Below the pieces are notes generated by a model. It was not told the DNA's origin. It ran no database searches and worked only from the letters and a program-made list of their open reading frames with translations. Position numbers and translations under genes: made by a program. DNA of 64,000 nt from assembly GCF_000422465.1 (NCBI RefSeq), contig NZ_KE383844.1, positions 726,800 through 790,799 of the forward strand, in the 5' to 3' direction. Origin of the DNA: Paenibacillus harenae DSM 16969 (GTDB lineage: Bacteria > Bacillota > Bacilli > Paenibacillales > Paenibacillaceae). Below are positions 16,868 through 25,362 of this stretch, in pieces (positions within the stretch are counted from its first letter, which is position 1; every line of letters starts with the position of its first letter).

Positions 16868-17938
16868 TTAATAACGAACGCGGTCTCCATCGCTGATCGG
16901 TTCGCTGGATTCCTTGACATATTGCTCGTTAGGCATCAGCCCGTCCGTCACTACCGTATCGCCATTCTCGTCTTTGATCGTGATGTAGGTCTTGCTGACG
17001 TAATAAGCGGCGCCGAGAGGACCGTCCTTCTCCGAAACCGTGTATATGTAATAGCCGTTATTGTCCTCTTCAAGGACGGATTTCGGTATTTGCATCCCGA
17101 ATGATTTGCTCTGGCTCGTGATGCTGACGGCGGCTTTCAATCCAGGCTGCAGGTTGGCATCCTTCAAATCGAATGTGATTTTTTTGCTGCCGCCCTCCGG
17201 CTCATCCTCGATTTCGGAGATAATTCCCTCTACGCTCCTCCGCGGTTCTTCATCAAGATGCACCTTAGCTTTGTCTCCGATGCGCAGCATCGCAGCGTCG
17301 TCGCTGTTCGCCGTAATGGAAAACTGGTAGCCGGAAGCGTCGTCCGCAATTTCGATAACAGGCTGCCCGCGGCCGGCGGCGGCGCCCTCGGCAGCGTTAA
17401 GCGAAGTGATGACGCCGTACACGGGTGATGTCAACATGCCGCCTTCGGTGATTTGCTTCTGCAGGTCGCCGATTTTACGCTGCTGCATCTGCATATCCAG
17501 CTGCTGCATTTCGATATCGCGTTTCAGGTTGTCGACACCGGTCGTATCATCGCTTCGCAGCAGCATTTTCAATTGGTCCGCCATTTTTTCCAGCTGAATC
17601 CTTTCCTGCTCATAGCGGGTCTTTTCATCCTCTAACGTCCTTTTTGTTGAAGAAGTATCGAATGTAATGAGCGGGTCGCCTTGGCTCACCCGGTCGTTCT
17701 TACTTATGTGGATCTTCTCGACCTTCCAATCCCCTTCCGGAAAAAGCTGCGCTGTATGCGCCGATTGCAGGAAGCCCTCGCCCGATACGTCCAAGTCAAG
17801 TCCTCCCGTTTCGGGCTTCTCGACAGATACTTTGGGCAAGGACATCCCCTGTATCGTATTGGACAGGAACGTAAGCGCGAGAAGCAGGGTGAAAAAAAGG
17901 CCGATCATCCAGCGCAGCGTCTTTTTTCGTCGTTGCAT
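16868..17938 (-). CDS. HlyD/RND-type periplasmic adaptor (membrane fusion protein)
   Basis: 356 residues. An N-terminal membrane anchor is at ~9-28. A split lipoyl-like domain has FPEGDWKVEKIHISKNDRVSQGDPL before it and TSPVYGVITSLNAAEGAAAGRGQPV after it. Between them lies a helical hairpin (~100-160) rich in Gln, Glu and Leu. Beta-barrel and proximal domains follow. Such adaptors normally work with MacB/FtsX-like or RND exporters. Here it sits between two sugar-type permeases and their binding protein, which is unusual. AGGAGG lies at 17952, immediately before a 65-bp tandem repeat. Confidence 0.82.
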   Translation of the reverse strand: MQRRKKTLRWMIGLFFTLLLALTFLSNTIQGMSLPKVSVEKPETGGLDLDVSGEGFLQSAHTAQLFPEGDWKVEKIHISKNDRVSQGDPLITFDTSSTKRTLEDEKTRYEQERIQLEKMADQLKMLLRSDDTTGVDNLKRDIEMQQLDMQMQQRKIGDLQKQITEGGMLTSPVYGVITSLNAAEGAAAGRGQPVIEIADDASGYQFSITANSDDAAMLRIGDKAKVHLDEEPRRSVEGIISEIEDEPEGGSKKITFDLKDANLQPGLKAAVSITSQSKSFGMQIPKSVLEEDNNGYYIYTVSEKDGPLGAAYYVSKTYITIKDENGDTVVTDGLMPNEQYVKESSEPISDGDRVRY

Positions 17939-17959
17939 GTTCGAATGTTTAACCTCCTA

Positions 17960-18089
17960 AAGTTTTGTGAAGCATAGGCTTCTTGGCATTCTTCGCAACA
18001 AAACTCGCTTCGGAAGCATACGCTAAGTTTTGTGAAGCATAGGCTTCTTGGCATTCTTCGCAACAAAACTCGCTTCGGAAGCCTACGCT
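17960..18089. repeat. Tandem 65-bp palindrome-bearing repeat
   Basis: Copies at 17960-18024 and 18025-18089 differ at a single base (GCATACGCT versus GCCTACGCT). Each contains nested inverted repeats, for example ACAAAACTT against AGTTTTGT and GAAGC...GCTTC. It fills the gap between the second permease and the adaptor gene, inside the operon, so the RNA will be strongly folded. Likely a REP-like element. Confidence 0.8.
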
Positions 18090-18092
18090 TAT

Positions 18093-18965
18093 TCACCCCT
18101 TGATTCCCGACATTTGAATGCCTTCCACCAAATGCTCCTCGCCGTAGAGAAAAATAAGCACCATCGGCGTCATGTACAGCACGGATGCGGCGAATGCGAC
18201 CCCACGCGCTCCTTCGGCGATATTCGCCAAATAGACGGACAACGGCTGGCGGATCTGCTCGGTCAGAAACAAGATCGGCTGTTCGACCATATTCCAGTTA
18301 TCCACGAAAGATAATAAGATGAGAGCGGCAATGCCCGGTTTGGCAAGCGGCAGCGCGATATGCAGGAATGCGCGAAAATAACCAGCGCCGTCGATCTTCA
18401 CCGCTTCCATGTAAGCATCCGGAATACCCATCATGAACTGCCGCAGCAGAAACACGCCGAACGACGCGAAGATACCGGGAAACACGATCGCTCCATAGCT
18501 GTTCAACAGACCAAGCTTATCCGCGATCAGGTAATTCGGCACGAGCGTAACTTGAAACGGCATTAGCATCGCCAGCAAGTAGACGAAGAAGAGTTTGTCT
18601 CTTCCCGGGAACGCTAATTTGGCGAAAGCAAACCCGGCTAACGTGCCGACGACCGCCTGCCCGAGGATGATCGGCAGCGTCAGCTTGACTGAATTCCAGA
18701 AATGCAGCAGAAATTTCGGCCGTGCCAGCAGCACCTCGCCGAATTGGGATAGCGTGACGCTCTCCGGAATGAGGCGAATGGCTGTATGTTCGCGGGCAGA
18801 AGCGGAACCGCCGCTGTTCAAAGCATCGTAATGGCGGCTGATTTCATCCTCGGACATGAACGAGTTGCTTGCCGTCAGCACGACGGGAAACAATATCGCA
18901 GCCGCGATCAGGACAAGGAATATGACTTTGAAACTCGTTACGATATGGCGTAAAGCGGCAGTCAT
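18093..18965 (-). CDS. Carbohydrate ABC transporter permease, MalG type
   Basis: 290 residues, six membrane segments, with the EAA loop EAVKIDGAGYFRAFLHIALP near residue 185 that contacts the ATPase. It has a larger extracytoplasmic segment (~30-75) than minimal MalG proteins. Its ATG overlaps the stop of the upstream permease (ATGA), showing translational coupling. It pairs with the upstream MalF-type permease and the binding protein downstream. Confidence 0.9.
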   Translation of the reverse strand: MTAALRHIVTSFKVIFLVLIAAAILFPVVLTASNSFMSEDEISRHYDALNSGGSASAREHTAIRLIPESVTLSQFGEVLLARPKFLLHFWNSVKLTLPIILGQAVVGTLAGFAFAKLAFPGRDKLFFVYLLAMLMPFQVTLVPNYLIADKLGLLNSYGAIVFPGIFASFGVFLLRQFMMGIPDAYMEAVKIDGAGYFRAFLHIALPLAKPGIAALILLSFVDNWNMVEQPILFLTEQIRQPLSVYLANIAEGARGVAFAASVLYMTPMVLIFLYGEEHLVEGIQMSGIKG

Positions 18966-19858
18966 TGCTCAAGTGCCCTCCTTGATTGTCTTTCCGCCCA
19001 GAACAAGACGTACACCGTTGCCCCGATCACGATCGACAGCAGAACCGCCGCCGCCGTTAATTTCGGATAGTCCAGCGACTGGAACATGTTGTTCATAAAG
19101 TGCTGCAGCGTATAGATGGAGTCATGCGGATAGGCTCCGGCCACCAAATACGTTTCGCGAAACACCTTGAACGACGAGACGATACTCATGACGATCACGA
19201 AAAAAGATGTCGGCGCGAGCCCCGGCCACGTAATATGCAGAAACTGGCGGATCGCTCCCGCACCGTCGATGGATGCTGATTCGTACTGTTCCGCCGGAAT
19301 ATTGGATAAGCCCGCAAGAAAGATGATCAGGTTGTAGCCGGCGTTTTTCCATACGAAAGCGGTTAGCATAACGGCAAAGGCCCATCTCGTGTTCATCCAG
19401 TCCACGGGATCTATTCCCCATTGCTGGAGCAGGCCGTTGACCGCCCCGTTCCATTGCAGAAGCAGCTGCCACACCAGGATGACTGAAGCGACCGGCACGA
19501 CCAGCGGAAGAAGGAACATGGAGCGGAACGATTGCCGGAAAGGCAGCTTCCCGTTAAGAAGCATAGCCAGTCCCAAGGACGCCGCGAAGACCACGGGTAC
19601 GCTGACACCGGCGAACATCAGGGAGTTGATGAACGCTTTGCGGAATGAGCCGCTTGCCCACAAGGCTCCATAGTTCTCGAGGCCAACAAGATTTCCGTTC
19701 ACGGGGTTGTCGATCAACGAATAATAAGCAACCGCCCCGAACGGGATAATGAAAAACAGGAGAAACCCGGCAAGGCTCGGCGCCAGGAACAGCAGCACGA
19801 ACGGTGCGTCCCGCCGGTATTGTTGTCCAAGCCGTTTCAGATAATTGCCTCCTTTCAT
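18962..19858 (-). CDS. Carbohydrate ABC transporter permease, MalF type
   Basis: About 298 residues, six membrane segments, EAA loop YESASIDGAGAIRQFLHITWP near residue 210. The first gene of the transport operon. The start is unclear: the ATG at 19858 has no ribosome site in front of it, but AAAGGAGG lies within its first codons and would place initiation at CTG 19840 or a later TTG. An even longer frame to 20152 has no support and overlaps the divergent response regulator. It is divergent from the two-component system. Confidence 0.87.
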   Translation of the reverse strand: MKGGNYLKRLGQQYRRDAPFVLLFLAPSLAGFLLFFIIPFGAVAYYSLIDNPVNGNLVGLENYGALWASGSFRKAFINSLMFAGVSVPVVFAASLGLAMLLNGKLPFRQSFRSMFLLPLVVPVASVILVWQLLLQWNGAVNGLLQQWGIDPVDWMNTRWAFAVMLTAFVWKNAGYNLIIFLAGLSNIPAEQYESASIDGAGAIRQFLHITWPGLAPTSFFVIVMSIVSSFKVFRETYLVAGAYPHDSIYTLQHFMNNMFQSLDYPKLTAAAVLLSIVIGATVYVLFWAERQSRRALEQ

Positions 19859-19912
19859 GAGCGAATGGCTTCTCGCCCTGTCGTCATCATGGCCCCATCT
19901 TATCCGCTCTGT

Positions 19913-19945
19913 GTGACAACCGTGTGACAAGCCCTGTCGTGACAA
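19913..19945. promoter_or_regulatory. Three GTGACAA direct repeats in the divergent promoter region
   Basis: GTGACAA occurs at 19913, 19924 and 19939, spaced 11 and 15 bp, between the permease operon and the two-component genes. The third overlaps the -35 of the right-hand promoter. Direct repeats near one helical turn apart are typical OmpR-class sites. Confidence 0.55.
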
Positions 19946-19968
19946 ATCCGTACATGCTCGCTTACAAT
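19939..19968 (+). promoter_or_regulatory. sigma-A promoter of the two-component genes
   Basis: GTGACA (19939), 18-bp spacer, TACAAT (19963). Confidence 0.55.
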
Positions 19969-20017
19969 TAAGGCAATGAAACGGACAGGGATCTGCTGAA
20001 GGGAAGGAAGGATCAAC

Positions 20018-20713
20018 ATGAAACCGAAGGTTCTTATTGTTGAGGACGAACGGCGCATCCGGGAGTTGATCGCCGATTATTTGGAAGAGGACGGCATGGA
20101 CTGGTGCGAATGCGACCGCGGCGACAAGGCCCTGGATATATTCAGGGGGCATGAGCCGCAGCTGGTGATTCTCGATATTTTGATGCCGGGCCTCGATGGG
20201 TACGACGTGTGCGAAGCGATCCGGGCCGAGTCGGACGTGCCGATTATTTTCCTAACGGCCAAGTCGGAAGAAGACGATAAGCTGCTCGGTTACGACCTGG
20301 GGGCCGACGATTATGTGACCAAGCCGTTCAGCCCGAAGGTGCTGGCGGCCAAAATAAAAGCGCTGCTCAAGCGGGCCGAGACGGCAAAGAAGGCGCTGTC
20401 CAGCGAGAACGACGGCGAATGGTTGGATGTGGAGGGTCTGATGCTAAATGTCGAGGCCAGGGAAGCGTCGCTTCACGGCGCGCCCCTCGTGCTCTCTCCC
20501 AAGGAATTCGATTTGCTGCTCCACTTCATCCGTAACCGCAATCGCGTACTAAGCCGCGAGATGCTGCTGGACGCCGTGTGGGGATATGATTACGAAGGAT
20601 TTGCCCGGACGGTCGATACCCATGTGAAGAGGCTGCGCCAGAAGCTGGGCAACCGGGCGGAGTGGATCGTTACCATGAGAGGCAACGGCTATCGGATGAA
20701 GGTGACGCCGTGA
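20018..20713 (+). CDS. OmpR/PhoB-family response regulator
   Basis: 231 residues. Receiver domain 1-~120 with acidic pocket VEDER, phospho-acceptor Asp53 in LVILDILMPG and the Lys in VTKPFSP. The winged-helix DNA-binding domain (~130-231) ends TVDTHVKRLRQKLG...VTMRGNGYRM. AAGGAAGG precedes the ATG. Its TGA stop overlaps the GTG start of the histidine kinase. It probably controls the divergent permease operon through the GTGACAA repeats; that is inference. Confidence 0.95.
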   Translation: MKPKVLIVEDERRIRELIADYLEEDGMDWCECDRGDKALDIFRGHEPQLVILDILMPGLDGYDVCEAIRAESDVPIIFLTAKSEEDDKLLGYDLGADDYVTKPFSPKVLAAKIKALLKRAETAKKALSSENDGEWLDVEGLMLNVEAREASLHGAPLVLSPKEFDLLLHFIRNRNRVLSREMLLDAVWGYDYEGFARTVDTHVKRLRQKLGNRAEWIVTMRGNGYRMKVTP

Positions 20714-22317
20714 ACCGCTGGAGGCACTCCGTCGCGTTTCGGCTGTTCGCCGTCACCTTTCTCGTCGTTATGCTTCTTCTAGGGGTACTGCTATCGGTAC
20801 TCGCGGGCAGCTTCTCCTCGTTCTACGAGCGCCGGCAAATCAAGGACATTACGGCGCAAATGAATCTCATCCGGGACCGTTTCGTACAGGAAAAAATGAA
20901 AATCCCCTCTCAAGTCGGGATCCCTCCGTATTTTTTTCAGTTTGAAAACGATTATTACGCAAGAATATCGCTGGTAACGATGGATAACGACCGCATGCTC
21001 GTCCAACGATTTTCCCGGAAGCAGAACGATGAATCCCGCGTCCCTGTAACATCGGACCTGGATCCTGAACAATTTTTCGAATACTTGAAACCCGGCCCCG
21101 ATATGCAGGATGCGAAGTTTATGCTCGGGCTTCAGGAATTGCGGCGAAACAGAGAAGCGATTGCACAGGTTATGAATCAGGGTAAAACGCTCGTGTATCG
21201 TTCAAGCGGGATCGGGGCGATGGAGTATGAGGGCGAGCAATTGCTTGCTGTCGCTCGGGTAGAGTCCAGCGGGAACGGAAACGGAACCTTCCTGTTCGCC
21301 ATCTCCTCGCTGCAGCCGGTTATCGGGGCGGCAAAGGTCATTCGCGATTTCTCCTGGTATGCGTTCGGCGTCGCTTTCCTGCTGGTGCCGCTCCTGGCCT
21401 TCCTGTACGCCGGCATTCTGACCAGGCCCCTCCGATCCTTGAACGCTCTAGCCGGCAGGCTGGCATCGCTCGATTTCACCGTCCGCACAAGGTGGCGCCG
21501 CAAGGATGAGATCGGCGAGCTGGCGCGAACTTTCGATTTTCTGGCGGATAATTTACAGTTGGCATTGGCTGAGCTTCATGAAGCCAATGACAAGCTGCGG
21601 GAGGACATCGAGAAGGAAAAAAAGCTGGAGCGCATGCGCCGCGATTTCGTAGCCGGTGTTTCCCATGAGCTCAAAACGCCGCTCAGCCTGATCGGAGGGT
21701 ATGCGGAGGGCTTGCAGGACAACATCGGGTCCGGGGCCAAGCGGGAGAAATACGCGGAGGTCATTCTGGAGGAGACGCGGCGCATGTCCGCCATTGTCGG
21801 CGATATGCTCGATCTATCTCACCTTGAAGCCGGACAATATCGGCTTGCCCTGGAGCCGTTCGACGCATCGGACCTGCTCAAGGAATCGGCCGAACGCGCG
21901 CAAGCGATCGGGGCGGGGAGCCGCTTCCGCGTAATCCTTTCTTTGCCTGCTGAAGGCAAAGAATCCATAAGGGTCACTGCGGACCGGTTCCGCGTTGATC
22001 AAGTGCTGACCAATCTGGTAACGAACGCCGTACGGCACGTTCCGGAAGGAGGGACGGTCACGCTGGCGGCTTGCCGCGACGGCGATGAATGGCGTTTCAC
22101 CGTCCATAATGAAGGAGAGCCTATTCCGAAGGAGGAGCTTCCCCGCATCTGGGGCCAATTCTACCGCATTGATAAAGCTCGGAACCGGGAAAGCGGCGGT
22201 ACCGGTATCGGGCTTGCCATTGTGAGGCAAATTCTCGAGCTGCACGGCAGCCGGTACGACGCGTGCAACGAGAAAGGCGGCGTGACTTTTGCTTTCACGC
22301 TTCCAGCCAAGAATTAA
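20710..22317 (+). CDS. Sensor histidine kinase (HAMP type)
   Basis: 535 residues from the GTG at 20710, which overlaps the regulator's stop codon (GTGA). Two membrane segments (~10-32 and ~215-240) flank an extracellular sensor of ~180 residues. HAMP follows (TRPLRSLNALAGRLASLDF), then HisKA with the phospho-acceptor His in VAGVSHELKTPLSLIGG, and HATPase_c with N-box, GTGIGLAI. Cognate partner of the adjacent OmpR-type regulator. Signal unknown; envelope stress or a ligand of the divergent binding protein are both possible. Confidence 0.93.
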   Translation: MNRWRHSVAFRLFAVTFLVVMLLLGVLLSVLAGSFSSFYERRQIKDITAQMNLIRDRFVQEKMKIPSQVGIPPYFFQFENDYYARISLVTMDNDRMLVQRFSRKQNDESRVPVTSDLDPEQFFEYLKPGPDMQDAKFMLGLQELRRNREAIAQVMNQGKTLVYRSSGIGAMEYEGEQLLAVARVESSGNGNGTFLFAISSLQPVIGAAKVIRDFSWYAFGVAFLLVPLLAFLYAGILTRPLRSLNALAGRLASLDFTVRTRWRRKDEIGELARTFDFLADNLQLALAELHEANDKLREDIEKEKKLERMRRDFVAGVSHELKTPLSLIGGYAEGLQDNIGSGAKREKYAEVILEETRRMSAIVGDMLDLSHLEAGQYRLALEPFDASDLLKESAERAQAIGAGSRFRVILSLPAEGKESIRVTADRFRVDQVLTNLVTNAVRHVPEGGTVTLAACRDGDEWRFTVHNEGEPIPKEELPRIWGQFYRIDKARNRESGGTGIGLAIVRQILELHGSRYDACNEKGGVTFAFTLPAKN

Positions 22318-22355
22318 ACTTCCACAGGTTTATAGCGCTGTATCATTTCCTAAGC

Positions 22356-22394
22356 ATCAAAAAAAACCGATCGTGGGCGATCGGTTTTTTTCCG
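22356..22394. terminator. Bidirectional intrinsic terminator
   Basis: AAAAACCGATCG/CGATCGGTTTTT hairpin between convergent genes. Confidence 0.88.
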
Positions 22395-22406
22395 CCACTC
22401 GAACGG

Positions 22407-23639
22407 CTATGCTGTTTCTTTGCTCTTCTCACTTAAGCCAAGCTTCGTGACAAGCGGCTTTATCGTCAGTCCTTGCACGAGCAGCGAGAACAATACGACG
22501 CTGAAGGTTAATACCAAGACATCGTCCCTTCCTTCGAAGGTTGGCGGAAGGCTTAGGGCAAGGGCAATCGAAAGACTTCCTTTCAAGCCTCCCCAGTTCA
22601 GCACCGCTTTCCATGAACGCGGGAATCCTTTGATGAAATGCACGCTCGCATAGAGCGCAATCGTCCTCCCTAGCAATACGATGACGATCGCCGCCGCGAT
22701 CATAATCCACTTGCCCTCGAAGTCGATGTTTTTGATCTCGAGCCCGATCATTAAGAAGATGAGGGAATTTGCTACTAAAGTAACGACATCCCAGAAAGAG
22801 TTGATGTTAGTCTTCGTCGTCTCCGACATGCCGATACGAGCCCCGTAGCTCCCGAATATCAAGCCGCCGACGACAACCGCGATTACACCGGACACATGGA
22901 AATGCTCGGCGATAAAAAAACTGCCGAAGAACAACAGCATGGAAAAAGCAATTTCCAGCGGATAATCATCATAGAAACGGATAATTTGCGAGAACACGTA
23001 TCCGAGGACCGCCCCGATAAGGATGCCGCCCACAGCGAATTTCATAAACAATAATAAGCCGCTGCCAAGCCCCATCCAGCCAAGCTCCATGTAGGAAAGA
23101 AGGTATACGGACGATATTTGAAACAGCACGACTGCGATCCCATCGTTAAATAACGATTCTCCTTCAATAATCGTTACGACCTTCTTGGGTACGCCAAGTG
23201 ATTTGAAGATGGAGATGACGCTGATCGGGTCCGTCGCGCTCATTAGCGCAGCGAAGGTAAAGGCCACGATGAGCGGGATATGCAGCAAATAATAGGCCGA
23301 GAAGGCAATGATCAGGAAGGACAGCAAGGTGCCTCCGAATGCCAGCGCCAGCACCGGCTTGCTTTGCTCCCTGAGGTGGGAGAACGGCAGCTTTAACGTT
23401 GCGTCGCCCAATAAGATAGGCAGGAACAACGAAATAATGACCGCTTGAAACACATGCGATTGCGTGATGAACGACTCCGCTTCTTCCAATAACGGAATAT
23501 GCGTAATGCCGAGAAGAAGCCCAACGATCACCAGAGCGATGGAATAAGGCTGATTTAACTTCTTGGCGATTGCGATAACAAATACCGATACCCCGAGCAG
23601 CACAAGCAGCTGAATAAATGTTTCGTTAAATAAATGCAT
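22407..23639 (-). CDS. Na+/H+ (cation:proton) antiporter, CPA1 type
   Basis: 410 residues with about 12 membrane segments. The ion-binding Asp-Pro region ATDPISVISIFKSLGVPKK and the catalytic ESLFNDG motif are present near residues 130-165. No cytoplasmic regulatory tail follows the last helix, unlike many NhaP/NhaG proteins. AGGGGG precedes the ATG. It exchanges Na+ or K+ for protons across the membrane. Single gene, ends at the terminator shared with the kinase. Confidence 0.9.
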   Translation of the reverse strand: MHLFNETFIQLLVLLGVSVFVIAIAKKLNQPYSIALVIVGLLLGITHIPLLEEAESFITQSHVFQAVIISLFLPILLGDATLKLPFSHLREQSKPVLALAFGGTLLSFLIIAFSAYYLLHIPLIVAFTFAALMSATDPISVISIFKSLGVPKKVVTIIEGESLFNDGIAVVLFQISSVYLLSYMELGWMGLGSGLLLFMKFAVGGILIGAVLGYVFSQIIRFYDDYPLEIAFSMLLFFGSFFIAEHFHVSGVIAVVVGGLIFGSYGARIGMSETTKTNINSFWDVVTLVANSLIFLMIGLEIKNIDFEGKWIMIAAAIVIVLLGRTIALYASVHFIKGFPRSWKAVLNWGGLKGSLSIALALSLPPTFEGRDDVLVLTFSVVLFSLLVQGLTIKPLVTKLGLSEKSKETA

Positions 23640-23739
23640 AACTTCCCCCTGATTCTGTAAATGAATTTACATCCATAATAGCCTATTGTAAAAGCTTTAC
23701 CAATAGATAAGCTCAGAATCCTCATCTTATGTTTAAAAA

Positions 23740-23797
23740 AATGCAAAAAAGGGGCTGCACCTTAGCCATGAATATCGCCAAGGGCAGCTCCTTCCTG
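23740..23797 (-). terminator. Terminator-like hairpin upstream of the antiporter
   Basis: On the minus strand GGAGCTGCCCTTGGC pairs imperfectly with GCTAAGGTGCAGCCCC, followed by six T. It may be a second terminator for the gene ending at 23886 or a leader hairpin for the antiporter. Confidence 0.5.
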
Positions 23798-23817
23798 TCT
23801 TTCATATCCGGCTACGC

Positions 23818-23853
23818 AAAAAATCCCGACCGCCCTAAGCGATCGGGATTTTC
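23818..23853. terminator. Intrinsic terminator
   Basis: AAAATCCCGATCG against CGGTCGGGATTTTTT on the minus strand, directly after the gene ending at 23886. Confidence 0.75.
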
Positions 23854-23885
23854 AAACGCGATTGCAACTCGCGCTGCAAGTAAAC

Positions 23886-24734
23886 TCATACGCCGGAAGT
23901 TGGCCAGCTCATTACGGTTTCCAGCATCGTTTGTAAATTTCTGGCGCGATGCAAATTCGGCTTAGCCTTTAGCCTCGCGAATTCCTCTTCGATATGACGG
24001 ACATAGTCGCCGCGCAGCCGCTCCAGCTGATCATCCGTCAGAGCGTACAAGAAGTGGCGGACGAAGTCATAGGAAAGATAACCCTCCATGCTCTCGAGGA
24101 AGGAGTATGGCGATTGCTGGTACCACTCTTTGGCATATGCTTTCAACGCATCCGTTATGCGGTCGTCACCGCCAGCCATTGCCAGCAGCCGGTCGGCTGA
24201 GATGAGATTCCGGTATTGTACGGCATTTCCTTCAGGATATGTATTCGGCAGGGCATAGAATCGCAGCAGCTTCTCCAAAATACGGACATACTGCTCCGGA
24301 TCTGCGCGCTTCGTTTGAAATTGACAGATGACCGCGGCATGCGCGATTTCCTTCAGCAGCTGGAGCGCTTCGGCAGCTTCCTTCTTGCTCGGCGTACCGG
24401 CAAAGAATACGCCCTGATTCCCCGCCCGAATATCCGCACGGTCAATCGCAAGATGAAGCTCATCCTCGAACTGCTCCTTGCTGTAGGGCAGCCACTGCTC
24501 GAAACGGTCCATCAGCTCCCCTCGTATGCCGAACTCTCTGCGGATGATGGAGCCGAGCTGAATCCCGCCGCTTCCGCTAACCTGCATGAAGATTTCGTGC
24601 AGCAGCTTTTCGAGCGATTTGGCCTTTTTCACGGCATGGATGTCTGCATCAGGGACCGTATATACCGCCTCAGCCTCCTTCCGCTCGAGCATGGCCGTGA
24701 ATTGCCTGATCTCGGATAGCAGCGCTTCACTCAT
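23886..24734 (-). CDS. Hypothetical helical cytoplasmic protein
   Basis: 282 residues, ATG 24734 behind AGGAGGGG. No signal peptide or membrane segment. The composition suggests an all-helical protein with charged surface; no catalytic or DNA-binding motif was recognised. It contains SGSGGIQLGSIIRREFGIRGELMDRF near residue 55. Likely a real gene given the ribosome site, length and terminator. Function unknown. Confidence 0.7.
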   Translation of the reverse strand: MSEALLSEIRQFTAMLERKEAEAVYTVPDADIHAVKKAKSLEKLLHEIFMQVSGSGGIQLGSIIRREFGIRGELMDRFEQWLPYSKEQFEDELHLAIDRADIRAGNQGVFFAGTPSKKEAAEALQLLKEIAHAAVICQFQTKRADPEQYVRILEKLLRFYALPNTYPEGNAVQYRNLISADRLLAMAGGDDRITDALKAYAKEWYQQSPYSFLESMEGYLSYDFVRHFLYALTDDQLERLRGDYVRHIEEEFARLKAKPNLHRARNLQTMLETVMSWPTSGV

Positions 24735-24804
24735 CCTTACCCCTCCTTTTTCCCCTTATCATTCCACCGTTCGGTTATTTTAAGCTTCCCTCTCCAATCG
24801 CTTA

Positions 24805-24833
24805 TTGACTGCAGCATTGGCCTCTGTTAAAAT
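24805..24833 (+). promoter_or_regulatory. sigma-A promoter of the membrane-protein/TetR operon
   Basis: TTGACT (24805), 17-bp spacer, TAAAAT (24828), immediately followed by two operator-like repeats. Confidence 0.65.
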
Positions 24834-24837
24834 TTGA

Positions 24838-24869
24838 TTAAACGATCAAATAAAAATTTAAACGATCAA
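24838..24869. promoter_or_regulatory. Tandem TetR-type operator boxes
   Basis: TTAAACGATCAA occurs twice, at 24838-24849 and 24858-24869, exactly 20 bp apart, straddling the transcription start. The GATCAA half pairs with TTGAT at 24834. The TetR gene is second in this operon, so autorepression is likely. Confidence 0.6.
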
Positions 24870-24924
24870 TCAATTTTAAGGAGCGGATAACGATGAAATC
24901 AATGACAAGAACAACGATAATAAC

Positions 24925-25353
24925 GTGCCGGAGCGGGTAATCAAGTGGCTTCCTCTATTCAGCGCGGTAGTAGGCGGCGGCGCACTTTGGTATACTTGGA
25001 TCAAATATCTCGATATGGCGGAGCCTGCTGTTCCCTGGTATGGATGGATCCGGCTTGCGTTTACGCTGTTGATCGGAGTGCTGTGCCTGGCGGCGACCGT
25101 CTTATTGCTGCTAGGGAAGCCTTTTGGAATGTCTGTTTTAAAAGGCGGGTTAACTCTGGTTCCTATCATGCTTATGATGAATCTGGTTATTCTGGTCATT
25201 CGGATCATCCAAAATATTGCGCTCGGAAAAGCACAGCCTTTCTTCGAGCGTATCTTCACAGAGCCAAGAAATTTTGCTATTCCGATTATTGTAATGTCAT
25301 TGATATTGTTAAGCGTCATCAGCAAGAAGGAGAAAAATAAAAACAGTCATTAA
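24925..25353 (+). CDS. Four-TM membrane protein (start unresolved)
   Basis: About 142 residues from GTG 24925 with hydrophobic segments at ~8-24, 42-62, 70-95 and 112-130. The problem is the start. The only ATG with a good ribosome site (AAGGAG, ATG 24893) is in a different frame and stops after 15 codons. In the protein's own frame the sequence stays open back to a TAA at about 24877 and would add a very Asn/Asp-rich lead, but with no ATG. Either a non-standard start, a frameshift or a one-base change is involved. It precedes a TetR gene by 10 bp. Family not recognised. Confidence 0.6.
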   Translation: MPERVIKWLPLFSAVVGGGALWYTWIKYLDMAEPAVPWYGWIRLAFTLLIGVLCLAATVLLLLGKPFGMSVLKGGLTLVPIMLMMNLVILVIRIIQNIALGKAQPFFERIFTEPRNFAIPIIVMSLILLSVISKKEKNKNSH

Positions 25354-25362
25354 GGAGAACAT

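Noticed and set aside
17960..18089. Possible CRISPR or attachment site
   Set aside because: Only two directly abutting 65-bp units with no spacers and no cas or integrase genes nearby.
17905..18096. 63-codon Cys-rich minus frame
   Set aside because: Translation of the tandem 65-bp repeat; no ribosome site.
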